From NCBI GenBank assembly GCA_028282785.1, contig JANQHE010000069.1, forward strand, positions 1-64,000: a DNA stretch of 64,000 bases. Direction: 5' to 3'. The notes under the pieces were generated by a model. The model worked only from the letters and a program-made list of their open reading frames with translations, did not search any database and had not been told where the DNA came from. This stretch comes from Bacteroidales bacterium (GTDB taxonomy: Bacteria > Bacteroidota > Bacteroidia > Bacteroidales > UBA12077). The position numbers and the translations under genes are program-made. Each line of letters starts with the position of its first letter. The first letter of the stretch is position 1. Positions 53,026 through 61,880 of the stretch are shown here, piece by piece.

Positions 53026-53135
53026 GGGGCTGTCCAAAAAGTATTTGACAGCCCTTTTTCTTTGTACTCTCCTATACGAGTAATTTTTTAAATATTTAAT
53101 TCTCTAGAAGATAAATTGACTTTTTAGACAGCCCC
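53026..53135. repeat. MITE-like element, complete copy
   Basis: 110 bp with 17-bp terminal inverted repeats, ggggctgtccaaaaagt and actttttagacagcccc (one mismatch). It also contains a terminator-like hairpin: GGGCTGTC pairs with GACAGCCC around 12 bases and is followed by TTTTTC. It sits between convergent genes. No target-site duplication is evident. The almost identical copy at 1-99 has the same orientation, and the element at 31880 shares the left end. Confidence 0.8.
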
Positions 53136-53147
53136 TTTTATTATATA

Positions 53148-54707
53148 TTACTCCTGATTTATCCCTGACATTGGAACTAACCTGGCCCTTAAGTCAGGAT
53201 TTTTCATATCAACATCTAATGGAAACATGGGTCTGTTTATTCTTTTATAACCTAATCGCTCCAAATCTTGATCAACACCACCGGGAGTTAATGCCATGAT
53301 CCAGTCAGCTCTCATGTTATAAAGTTCTGGTACAAGATAACCAATCTTAACAATTACAATATTAGCATCTCGAGGATGTAATCCTAATTCAGTAAAATCA
53401 ACTTCTTTGTGATATGGTTTGCGTTTTTTAGTAACAATAACATAAACACTGCCTGTTTTTATAACAACTTCTGTTTCTGCATGCTTATCTCCATGTTTAA
53501 TTGCTTCCACCGTACCTGAGAGTTTTATAGGAGGTGCATAGCGATCATCAATTTTAGCTCCGGCAAATTCATTTACTAAACCTCCAACGCCCACTTTTAC
53601 AGCCTTTTTAATTAATTCAGGTCCTGGTATCGACGCGTAAATTAGTGTGGGACCATCATTTGCCTTAAATTCAGGTCGTTTAAGTATTTCCGTTAATGTC
53701 CAGGTTACATCTCCAGCACCTCCGGCCGTAGGATTATCACCCATATCACTTATAATAAATGGTTTTTTATTACTTGCAGTGGCTTTATCTAAACATTCTT
53801 TTAGAGAAGCGACTGGTGCTACAAATTCAAATTCTTCTCTGACATCCCAAAAGCTTTTTGCAAGGTATTCTGCGGTTTCTGTTACCTTTACTTTATCATC
53901 ACCTGTAACCATAACGACAGCATGATTTCTTGGCTCATCGGCCCATGCATAACCAACCCAAATAGCCGCATCAATAATACCCTCTTGGTTTGCAGCAGGA
54001 GCTACCTTAGCATATAAGCTTTTTCCAGGTTCAATTCGAGTACTTGTCTTTTCTCCGGGCAGTAAAATTGGTATAGGAATCCATGCTTTATATTTGGGTT
54101 TTCCTTTCCCGTTTTCTATTCTGTCCAGTAAATTTACCAAAGCTCGTTTCTTTGATTCAATAGCATCTTCGTGAGGTGCCATTCGGTAACATGTCATTAA
54201 ATCAGTATTTTGCGCTAATCTCCATGAAACATTACCGTGTAAATCCATTGAGGTTGATATAATGGTTTTATATCCTATTATTTCTCTAATTCGAATAATA
54301 AAATCACCTTCAGGATCATCTAATCCAACAACGCTCATTGCACCGTGAATATCAAAGAATAAACCATCATATGGACCATTTTTCTTTAACATTTCAAGAG
54401 TTTGAGTAACTAAAGATTCATATGCTTCTTTAGTTACTATTCCCCCGGGTAAAGCATGACCCCTTAAAGTAGGAAACCATTCTGCTCTTTTATAAGTTAC
54501 GGAATCAGAATTTAAAAATGGATAATACGAAAATACTTCATTTCCTTTTCTGGCATGAAATGCCTCTTCATGCGTAACAGCAGGAGAAAAGGTGCTAGAC
54601 TCAATTGCAATTCCTGCAATAGCTATTCTCGGGAGATTTTTATTTTGACAATGTGTTATTACAGCAAATAAAATAATAAAGCCTAAGGACAATAGTAGTT
54701 TTCTCAT
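53148..54707 (-). CDS. M81 family metallopeptidase (MlrC-like), exported
   Basis: 519 residues with a signal peptide or lipoprotein-like leader (LGFIILFAVITHC). The M81 pattern follows: IAIESSTFSP near 35, GLFFDIHGAM around 116, SMDLHGNVS, and SDMGDNPTAGGAGD. MlrC-type enzymes hydrolyse peptides in microcystin-degrading bacteria, but most homologues have unknown natural substrates. The LITHC motif could make it a lipoprotein. Confidence 0.87.
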   Translation of the reverse strand: MRKLLLSLGFIILFAVITHCQNKNLPRIAIAGIAIESSTFSPAVTHEEAFHARKGNEVFSYYPFLNSDSVTYKRAEWFPTLRGHALPGGIVTKEAYESLVTQTLEMLKKNGPYDGLFFDIHGAMSVVGLDDPEGDFIIRIREIIGYKTIISTSMDLHGNVSWRLAQNTDLMTCYRMAPHEDAIESKKRALVNLLDRIENGKGKPKYKAWIPIPILLPGEKTSTRIEPGKSLYAKVAPAANQEGIIDAAIWVGYAWADEPRNHAVVMVTGDDKVKVTETAEYLAKSFWDVREEFEFVAPVASLKECLDKATASNKKPFIISDMGDNPTAGGAGDVTWTLTEILKRPEFKANDGPTLIYASIPGPELIKKAVKVGVGGLVNEFAGAKIDDRYAPPIKLSGTVEAIKHGDKHAETEVVIKTGSVYVIVTKKRKPYHKEVDFTELGLHPRDANIVIVKIGYLVPELYNMRADWIMALTPGGVDQDLERLGYKRINRPMFPLDVDMKNPDLRARLVPMSGINQE

Positions 54708-54728
54708 TTTAATAAAAATTTAAGGATT

Positions 54729-55490
54729 TTATAAGTTTTTTAAGATTTTAATCATCTTTTTGATGCCATCTGTATTTACAGTTATTTTACTAAATTCATC
54801 GTAGTTATTATCTCTGCCCATATAAGTATTTTCATTTTTAAATTGCATTTGGCTTTGTTCAAAAGTTTTAGCCGAACAATGAAATTCCTTTGCGTTGGTT
54901 TTAGAAATAATTTCTTTTAAATTATTTTCATTAATTCCACCTCCGGGCATTATGCTGATTTCATTATTTGCTTTTTTAACAAGGTCCGATAACATTTCAA
55001 TACCGGCAAATGCTGATTTATTGGTACCAGAGGTTAATATTCTTGCGATACCAATTTCTTTTAACTGTTCTAGTGCTTTTAAAGGATTCCTGCACATATC
55101 AAATGCCCTGTGGAAAGTTACATCCATATTGCCAGCCAATTTAATTACTTCCTGGGTTTTAGAAATATCGATTTCACCATCCGGTAAAAGGAATCCTATA
55201 ACAATGCCACTGGCTCCAAGTTCTTTTATTTTCAAAACATCATCTTTTATGATTTTATACTCTGATTTAGAGTATATAAAGTCTCCACCACGAGGCCTTA
55301 CAATTACATTCACCGGAATTTTTAATTCATTTAATGTATTTTTAATTGTGGCATATGATGGTGTAGTTCCTCCTTCCAAATGATTATCACAGAGCTCAAT
55401 TCTATGGGCACCTGATTTTTCAGCTAATCTGGCAGAATCGGTTGTGTAACAGCAAATTTCAAGTTTTCTCATTATGTTAACAGTTTCCAT
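54729..55490 (-). CDS. cutC: CutC family protein
   Basis: 253 residues in the longest form; an ATG at 55472 giving MRKLEICCYT is the more typical start of the family. CutC features are AGAHRIELC-like SGAHRIELC, LEGGTTPS, VIVRPRGGDF and IMPGGGINENN, on a TIM-barrel. The family was linked to copper homeostasis, although its true activity is debated. It is 21 bp before the M81 gene. Confidence 0.92.
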   Translation of the reverse strand: METVNIMRKLEICCYTTDSARLAEKSGAHRIELCDNHLEGGTTPSYATIKNTLNELKIPVNVIVRPRGGDFIYSKSEYKIIKDDVLKIKELGASGIVIGFLLPDGEIDISKTQEVIKLAGNMDVTFHRAFDMCRNPLKALEQLKEIGIARILTSGTNKSAFAGIEMLSDLVKKANNEISIMPGGGINENNLKEIISKTNAKEFHCSAKTFEQSQMQFKNENTYMGRDNNYDEFSKITVNTDGIKKMIKILKNL

Positions 55491-56098
55491 TGAGGTATTT
55501 TCCAGTGTGCCTTCAAATTGCTACTAAAAATTTTAATAATGGTGGCGTTTGGTATTTCAACATTCCTAACTATCAGTTTGCTTCTGTGTTTATTAATTGC
55601 TATTATTTTCATTTTAGCACACCTGCGCTTGGCTACACGCCCCGTTAAAGCGCTATGATCAAATGTAAATATACAAAGTAATTTTGTTTACACCTTGAGT
55701 TAACACACGTTATTCTTCACTCTCTCATGTAATGTTATAAAATCCTTCGAATTTAACCTGCTTAATTCCGTCAATAATTTTGTCCATATTTTTCGTATAA
55801 TATTTACTCATAAAAAATGAAAATGTCCATTCCATTTCTTTTTGCCGAGGAATATGAATTCCTGTTTCATTGTCCTCATTATACTCAATATCCGGATCAT
55901 TTTCTTGCAAGTTTTTTCATATCAATTAAATCCAACCGTAGTAAAATAGAACAAATAATGTGAAAAACTGCAAATGACGGAATATTGATTAATCTTCCCG
56001 CCTGTCTGGCTCTGCCGGGAATAATTATCGAATAAACGAACTTGCTATAGCATATTGTTGCAGACTTGATGGGGGAAATAGTAAACAAATTGTCGAAA
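55491..56098. other. Gene-poor, structured intergenic region
   Basis: 608 bp with no convincing gene. It contains the motifs acacctgcgcttggctacacgc and gttaaagcgc near 55620-55655, and ttaacacacgttat near 55704, a kind of structured spacer that also separates the genes further right. A 61-codon frame at 55725-55910 on the minus strand (RQKEMEWTFSFF) may be a fragment of a lost gene. A GC-rich remnant, cccgcctgtctggctctgccgg, lies near 55998. Confidence 0.5.
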
Positions 56099-57697
56099 TT
56101 AAATGCTGACAATTTTGTCAACTTCAGATTCAAAATCTTTTAGGTGGGTAGACATAAGTATGCTCATGTCGGGATATTGGCATTTAATATTTTGAAAAAC
56201 AGCCTTTGCATTTTCTGTGCTGATTCCTGCCGTAGGTTCATCTACAACCAAAAGTTGGGGTTTTTTGAGTAGCGCCTGTGCCAACAATAGCTTTTTGCGC
56301 TGTCCGCCACTTAAGGTTTCTCCATTTTCACCTAACCAAGAGTCTAAACCATTTGGGAGTGACAAATACCAGCTTGCCAAATCAACGGTTTTCAAAATTT
56401 GCTCAATCTCCTTATCATTGTATCCCTCAAAGTTTTCCCTCAAAGTTCCTGTAAGCAAATAGGCTTTTTGGGTAACATAAATACACTCAGGAACCGGTAA
56501 ATGAGATATTTTTGTATCGCTATTCCATACTAAGCTGCCATGATATTGGTATTCAGGATAAAAAAGGCTGTTTAACATTGTGGTCTTTCCTTTTCCTGTT
56601 TCTCCATAAAGGGCTATCCAATCTCCTTTTTTGATTTCTAAGCTAATTTCTCCAGTACGTACAGGAGTTTCAGGAATTTTTGCACGAACATTCTTCAAAG
56701 TTAATTTATCGAAACTGGAACTGACATGTACGCTTGCATCGGGTTGTTCTTCCATTTTGATAATCGAATCAATGTCTTTGATTTGGTGGACAACCGAACT
56801 TTTTTCCGATTTTCCCGAGAAAAGCATTTCAGACAATTCAGCCTGTGCCATAATACCAAAGAATATACCGATTGCCAAAGGTGCATTAATGCCGTAATTA
56901 TTTGAATTCCAAAGAATAAAAGTGGCAATGCAAGTAAAACCAAAACCGACCATCATTTGCAAAGAAAATGAATTCGTCTGTAATTTATTTTCCAAACGCT
57001 CGAGTTCCAGCATGTTCTTTTCTTGTTGTTTAGTGGCTTTCTCCTCCAAATCATATTTAGAAATTTCTATACGACCTCTAAAGCTCTGAATAAGCGCCTG
57101 ATTGTTTTCTTCGCGTTTTAATTTAAGTTTTGCATAGAGCCTTCGGTTTTTAATCAAAATGAATTGCGGAATAACAAACAAGAGTATAGCCGATGAAATC
57201 AAAAATTCAAGGGCTATTACCGTTGAAAACACTTTTAAAAAAAAGAAATAGATGCCAAGTGAAATAATCAGAGTTGTAAATGGTAAAATCCAAAGGAGAA
57301 CATGATTTAAAATTAGATCAATGCCATAAGTGCTGTTTTCCAGTATGGACGAATTGTTATTGACTTGCTTTTTGAAATAGGGAAACCTTGCTACTGCCTG
57401 AAAAATCTTCAATTGCAAGCTACGCTGAGCGTCTAAGGTTGTTTTGTGATTTTCCAGTCGCTCGAAATATCTCGTTGCTGTACGTAACAATGCCAATAAC
57501 CGAATAATAGAAGAAGGGACCAAATAAGAAAATAAAGCATTTGCCATAATAAATGCTAAGCTACAGGAAGCAAGAAACCAACCTGAAATTGCAGGAAGCG
57601 CAATGAAAGAAACTGTCCAGATAAGGAGCAGAAAAATGCCTTTCAACCATCTGCCCGCCAGGGGAATTACGATATGTCTGAAAACAAATTTACGCAT
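56099..57697 (-). CDS. CydC-like ABC exporter half-transporter (permease/ATPase)
   Basis: 532 residues. Six membrane helices occupy roughly 1-310, then an ATPase domain has Walker A GETGKGKTT, signature LSGGQRKK and Walker B LLVVDEPTAG. Together with the gene upstream it forms a heterodimer of the CydDC type, which exports thiols such as glutathione or cysteine and supports cytochrome bd assembly. The two genes overlap by 8 bp. No cydAB genes are in the window. The CydC assignment rests on the order and composition of the pair. Confidence 0.83.
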   Translation of the reverse strand: MRKFVFRHIVIPLAGRWLKGIFLLLIWTVSFIALPAISGWFLASCSLAFIMANALFSYLVPSSIIRLLALLRTATRYFERLENHKTTLDAQRSLQLKIFQAVARFPYFKKQVNNNSSILENSTYGIDLILNHVLLWILPFTTLIISLGIYFFFLKVFSTVIALEFLISSAILLFVIPQFILIKNRRLYAKLKLKREENNQALIQSFRGRIEISKYDLEEKATKQQEKNMLELERLENKLQTNSFSLQMMVGFGFTCIATFILWNSNNYGINAPLAIGIFFGIMAQAELSEMLFSGKSEKSSVVHQIKDIDSIIKMEEQPDASVHVSSSFDKLTLKNVRAKIPETPVRTGEISLEIKKGDWIALYGETGKGKTTMLNSLFYPEYQYHGSLVWNSDTKISHLPVPECIYVTQKAYLLTGTLRENFEGYNDKEIEQILKTVDLASWYLSLPNGLDSWLGENGETLSGGQRKKLLLAQALLKKPQLLVVDEPTAGISTENAKAVFQNIKCQYPDMSILMSTHLKDFESEVDKIVSI

Positions 57698-59333
57698 AGC
57701 CCATTTGTTCTCCCCAGTTTAAATTTAAAACTTTAGTCGCAATGGCCTCAAACCTCTCTTCGTGCGAGGCAATGATTAACAACTTGTTTTGAGATAATTT
57801 TTCGATTTGCTCAAGAATAATTTCGACAGTTTCGGTATCCAGGCTAGCTGTGGGTTCGTCCAAAATTGCAATTGGTTTTGGATAAAGCATCATTCGGGCA
57901 AGCGTAACCAATTGCTTTTCACCTCCTGAAAGTTGTTTCCCATTATGACTTAACATCGTTTGCCATCCATCTTCTTTTTTCGCCAGCAGCTTATCTAAAA
58001 ATCCGGGATATAGATTATCAGTCACCGGTTCCTTATCAAGAAACACATTGTATCGTAATGTTCCATCGAATATGAATGGAAACTGATTCATGTATGACGA
58101 ATTTGCTTTAAGCCATTGTGTCGACCATTGATTAATGTTTCCGTTTACCGAAATTTTTCCATCCTGCACCATCAAATTTCCGGAAAGGATTTTCAATAAA
58201 GTGGATTTTCCCGATCCTGATATCCCTTTTACTATCACCAATCCTTTATTTGGAAGCTTAAGCTGAATATTATGCAGTACTTTTACCATGGTATCGGGAT
58301 AAGCAAAACTCAAATCATTGATCTTAAGTGTCTCTAATTTTTCGTTTTCAACTGTAAAAGGCGTTTCACCATTGTCATTTAATATGGGCATCAGTAATTT
58401 GGCAGATGCCAAAGCTTTGTTTTTGTCATGATAAGCACTCACAAATTTTCGCAAATAAAAGAAAAAATAAGGAGCCAGGATAAGTAAAAATAATGCAATA
58501 TGAAAATCATAACCTTTTCCGTAATTGCTTCCGGGTATGATTCCGAGAAGACTTAATCCGAGGTAAATAGCAACACCTGCAATGGCAATTGAAACAAAAA
58601 GTTCCAATACTGCCGAGGACAAAATGGCTATTCTCATTACATTGGTTGTTGCGTTGTTTAGTGCTTTGCTTTTTTCAGATAAAAACCGGTATTGAAATTT
58701 CAAATTATCTAAATTAACAATTTCGGCGATGGTATGAAGGCGATTGTAAAAAACTGCCGAATATTTCATGAAAAGATTGATGTGTTTTTTATGAAGAGAA
58801 GTTGCGCCTACGCCTATCATTTTCATCAACAAAGGAATAACAATTATGGAAACAAATAATGTAAGTCCTACCCAAACTTCGAGCCAGAAACTAAGGCTTA
58901 ATAAAAGGATTGCAACGAGAACGGAAGCGATGGTATAAGGAATAAAAAAAGAAAAAAAAGGCTTTAGATCATCGCTTACTCTGGTAACTAACAAGGAACT
59001 TGATATGGAGTCTGATTGACTATTATTAAGTAGCCTGGGATATAATGTTTTTTTGATTTTGGAAACAATGGTATTTCCTGCCTGGTAGTTTATTAATGAT
59101 GAAAAATAGGCAAAAACATATCTGCCTGTCAGAAATGCAAATGCATATAGCAGTGCGTGTGGAAAAATCTGATCCTCGTTAAGCCAAATAGCAGCAAACT
59201 CCGATAAATACCAACTAAAGACAACAAAACATCCGGCGCTTAAAAGTGTAAACACTGAAGCGAAAATATATGCCCATTTTACTTCAGGTATCCATTTAAT
59301 CAGCCATCGGAATGCATTTTCCGGATTATTCAT
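57690..59333 (-). CDS. CydD-like ABC exporter half-transporter (permease/ATPase)
   Basis: 547 residues with about six N-terminal membrane helices. ELFVSIAIAGVAIYLGLSLLG is characteristic of CydD. The ATPase has Walker A GISGSGKST, signature LSGGEKQ and Walker B IAILDEPTASLD, an intact site. It pairs with the CydC-like protein through the 8-bp gene overlap. The likely role is periplasmic redox balance; thiol export is known of the family, not shown here. Confidence 0.85.
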   Translation of the reverse strand: MNNPENAFRWLIKWIPEVKWAYIFASVFTLLSAGCFVVFSWYLSEFAAIWLNEDQIFPHALLYAFAFLTGRYVFAYFSSLINYQAGNTIVSKIKKTLYPRLLNNSQSDSISSSLLVTRVSDDLKPFFSFFIPYTIASVLVAILLLSLSFWLEVWVGLTLFVSIIVIPLLMKMIGVGATSLHKKHINLFMKYSAVFYNRLHTIAEIVNLDNLKFQYRFLSEKSKALNNATTNVMRIAILSSAVLELFVSIAIAGVAIYLGLSLLGIIPGSNYGKGYDFHIALFLLILAPYFFFYLRKFVSAYHDKNKALASAKLLMPILNDNGETPFTVENEKLETLKINDLSFAYPDTMVKVLHNIQLKLPNKGLVIVKGISGSGKSTLLKILSGNLMVQDGKISVNGNINQWSTQWLKANSSYMNQFPFIFDGTLRYNVFLDKEPVTDNLYPGFLDKLLAKKEDGWQTMLSHNGKQLSGGEKQLVTLARMMLYPKPIAILDEPTASLDTETVEIILEQIEKLSQNKLLIIASHEERFEAIATKVLNLNWGEQMGYA

Positions 59334-59374
59334 TAATTATTCGGTTTTCAATGCTTTGTTTTAGACTGCCTAAG

Positions 59375-59738
59375 TTAATATTTTCTATGGAAATTGTGGA
59401 GTAAGCTAAAGATTTTCTGTAAAGCTTTAAACCAAGTTATTTCGTCCTGGGTTTCCGGAAATATAAGGATATTCATTAGATCTTTCAGGTTATATTTTTT
59501 GATCCGTTCATTTATCCTGGTCCGCTTTAGCGGAATGGCATACAAAAGTTTTATAAGCAATTTCTCCATTTTCAATAACAGTAACAGCAACAGCGGGAAC
59601 ATCATATTCGTTCAGCCAGATTGGAATGTTTTTGGTAAGATTCGAGTATTTATCAGCATTTGTTTTTTGTGTTTTCTGATTTTGTATACAGCTTAAAATC
59701 AAGAAAAGGAGAAATAGTGGAGTATATGCGATTTTCAT
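59375..59738 (-). pseudogene. Remnant of a beta-lactamase-family serine hydrolase
   Basis: The N-terminal 66 or so codons from ATG 59738 form a lipoprotein signal peptide (LFLLFLILSC) followed by WLNEYDVPAVAVTVIENGEI, the start of the class C beta-lactamase-like family. The frame ends at 59508, just after a TCCGCT-aa-AGCGGA palindrome. In another frame a C-terminal-looking stretch follows (LKDLMNILIFPETQDEITWF) and stops at 59375. No SxxK or YxN motif is present, so most of the gene is gone. It is probably a truncated relic, perhaps broken by recombination at the palindrome. Confidence 0.6.
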
Positions 59739-59963
59739 ATTTACAGTAAATTTCAGTTAAAAGACGAGTAAAAAATGCTTTTTGTTGCAGTAGTTACATT
59801 AATTGTTGTTAAAATTACTCAGTTTTCTTATAGTTAGGGTATAACGATTAAAATAAGAATAGTAATCGACTACACGGCACTTTTTTATCAAGATACAAGA
59901 AAGTTAAAACAGATTAAAATCTTTGAATTTACTACCCTCGAGGCCAATATATATTGTTGCCAT

Positions 59964-61064
59964 CTAGTCGTCTAATATCATGCTTGCGATCTGCATATTA
60001 ATTTGATTAGGTCTAATTGCCCAATTATAAGCACCATTGGTTAGTAAAACAACAGTAACGTTTTTGTCCGTTTGCTCGTTCCAATAATGCCTGAACGATG
60101 AAATTCCTGCTCCTCCATGCCCAACCATTCTGTAATTATCTGGCAGTTTATATGCTTCCCAACCTAAGCCAAAGTAACTATCTTTGTTATTATTTAATTT
60201 TACGGGAGTCCAAATATTTTCAAGCTGTTCTTTCGTCAAAATTCGTTCATTTTGGATAGCTTGAAACCATGCTATTAAATCTTTGATCGTAATGTTCAAC
60301 CCCGATGCGGCATACATTGGGGAAGAATAGTTTAACGGAAACATTTCCAACTCAAAATTAACACTCTGATAGCAAGTTACTCTATTGGGAATAACCTTTT
60401 TAAACCCACCATATTTAGCCGAACTCAATCCGAATTTATCAAAGTACTGTTCTTGCATATATGATTCAAAATCTTGATTTGCTAATTCCTCTATGATTAT
60501 GCGAATTAGTAAATAGCCTGTTGCATTATATTTTGACTCTGTTCCTGGTTTTGAACTAAATTTTTTATCTTTTAAAGCATCAATGACAAATTTTTCGCTT
60601 TCTGGTGCCAGATATATTTGGTAATCTATTTGATCAGGGATTCCGGAAGTATGAGATAGTAATTGTTTCAACGTTAATTTCTTCCATGATTCAGGTAAAT
60701 CTTTTCTGTCCGCAAGAAATTCTCCAATCGTTTCATCAACACTTCGATTACGGATATTCAACAGATTATGAAGTGCGATAGAACTAAATAATTTAGAAAT
60801 GGAAGCTACAGGAAATGAATTCTCTAATGTCATTGGCACTTGAAGTTGAGCATTGGCTAATCCAAAAGCTTTTTGATGTACTAATTCATTGTCAATTAGT
60901 ATAGCATAATTAAGCCCAATTATTTCCAAGCTGTCAATCATTTTATTCAGATAACCGTCTGTTTTATTAAAAACTTTGTTATCCAAAGTAATTGATTCTT
61001 CTTGACATTGTGATTTTGTAATAAAGATGCTTACTAGTAAAATGATTAGTATAAAGTTTTTCAT
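59964..61064 (-). CDS. Beta-lactamase-family serine hydrolase, secreted
   Basis: 366 residues from ATG 61064 with a signal peptide (FILIILLVSIFITKSQCQ); the TTG at 61169 would add 35 implausible residues. The class C-type motifs are all present: SISK (nucleophile Ser), YNATGY and GHGGAG. Members include D-amino-acid and penicillin-binding-like esterases rather than true resistance enzymes, so beta-lactam hydrolysis should not be assumed. The broken gene to its left belongs to the same family. Confidence 0.85.
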   Translation of the reverse strand: MKNFILIILLVSIFITKSQCQEESITLDNKVFNKTDGYLNKMIDSLEIIGLNYAILIDNELVHQKAFGLANAQLQVPMTLENSFPVASISKLFSSIALHNLLNIRNRSVDETIGEFLADRKDLPESWKKLTLKQLLSHTSGIPDQIDYQIYLAPESEKFVIDALKDKKFSSKPGTESKYNATGYLLIRIIIEELANQDFESYMQEQYFDKFGLSSAKYGGFKKVIPNRVTCYQSVNFELEMFPLNYSSPMYAASGLNITIKDLIAWFQAIQNERILTKEQLENIWTPVKLNNNKDSYFGLGWEAYKLPDNYRMVGHGGAGISSFRHYWNEQTDKNVTVVLLTNGAYNWAIRPNQINMQIASMILDD

Positions 61065-61183
61065 GAAGTATAATTCTAATTTTAGAGTTTTATATTGTGT
61101 ATTGTACATTATTCCTTCAACTTTAAATTTAAAATAGTTGCCTGCCTGCAATATACAAAATGTTACCACACGTAATTTAGTTA

Positions 61184-61723
61184 CTAATTATCTTTTTCCT
61201 TTTTACGGAACGGGACTATCATTGATACTCTTTTTTTATAATTACGGTATTCATCTCCAAAATCTTTTAATAGTCTTTTTTCCTCTGTCATTTTTAAATA
61301 AATAATGATTACGAATAGAAAGAGTAAGCAAAAAATCAAAGAACCTAATGAGTTGATGAAGATAGCGATCGCAACATATATTGAATTTACTCCAAAAACC
61401 ATTGGGTTTCTTGTATACCTATAAGGACCGGTAACAACTAATTTCTTTGAACGGGGACTTATCTTGACATTAAAAACATCAGTCGGTCCACCTTTGCCGA
61501 TTCTTAATAAATCAATGTTTGACCAGACAACAAATGTCATTCCAATAATAAACAATATCAGAACGAGTATTAATCTGTAAACAATAGAACCGATAACTGG
61601 TATTTTGAAAAAATCATATTCAATTCGTGAAACTAAATAGATTAGAGATGGAATTGTAATCACAAATATCAAAAATCCAACTACATAACCAATGATTAGT
61701 TTATTCTTTTCATGTTTGAGCAT
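61184..61723 (-). CDS. Isoprenylcysteine carboxyl methyltransferase-like membrane protein
   Basis: 179 residues with four or five membrane helices. The C-terminal PEMT/ICMT motif is RYTRNPMVFG, followed by EEKRLLKDFGDEYRNYKKRV, the usual SAM-binding end. In bacteria the substrates are mostly unknown small molecules or lipids. It lies between the serine hydrolase and the MFS gene in the accessory tail. Confidence 0.85.
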   Translation of the reverse strand: MLKHEKNKLIIGYVVGFLIFVITIPSLIYLVSRIEYDFFKIPVIGSIVYRLILVLILFIIGMTFVVWSNIDLLRIGKGGPTDVFNVKISPRSKKLVVTGPYRYTRNPMVFGVNSIYVAIAIFINSLGSLIFCLLFLFVIIIYLKMTEEKRLLKDFGDEYRNYKKRVSMIVPFRKKEKDN

Positions 61724-61880
61724 TTCTATATTTGTTTATTGTTATTATGTGTGTTAATGTTTTAAATATGGTGCGTAAAGCATTTATAACTCCCAATCTC
61801 CCAAAACCCCGCATAGCCAAAGCAAAAGCTCCGGCAGAGTTTCATCGAAGAAACATTTGCTTCGTGGCGCATTATCCGCT
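61724..61880. other. Structured, cassette-like spacer
   Basis: 157 bp between the ICMT-like and MFS genes. It contains ggtgcgtaaagcatttataactccc on one side and gcttcgtggcgcattatccgc on the other, and the hairpin gtttcatcgaagaaac between them. It has higher GC than its surroundings and no gene; a minus-strand reading through it is spurious. Confidence 0.4.

Noticed and set aside
55897..56133. 78-codon minus-strand frame overlapping the CydC-like gene end
   Set aside because: It overlaps a real gene, crosses a GC-rich repeat and has no family resemblance.
59394..59696. 100-codon plus-strand frame over the serine hydrolase remnant
   Set aside because: It is antisense to the recognisable signal peptide and hydrolase N terminus, with no motif of its own.
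61065..61169. TTG-initiated extension of the serine hydrolase
   Set aside because: It would put 35 residues before a clear signal peptide.
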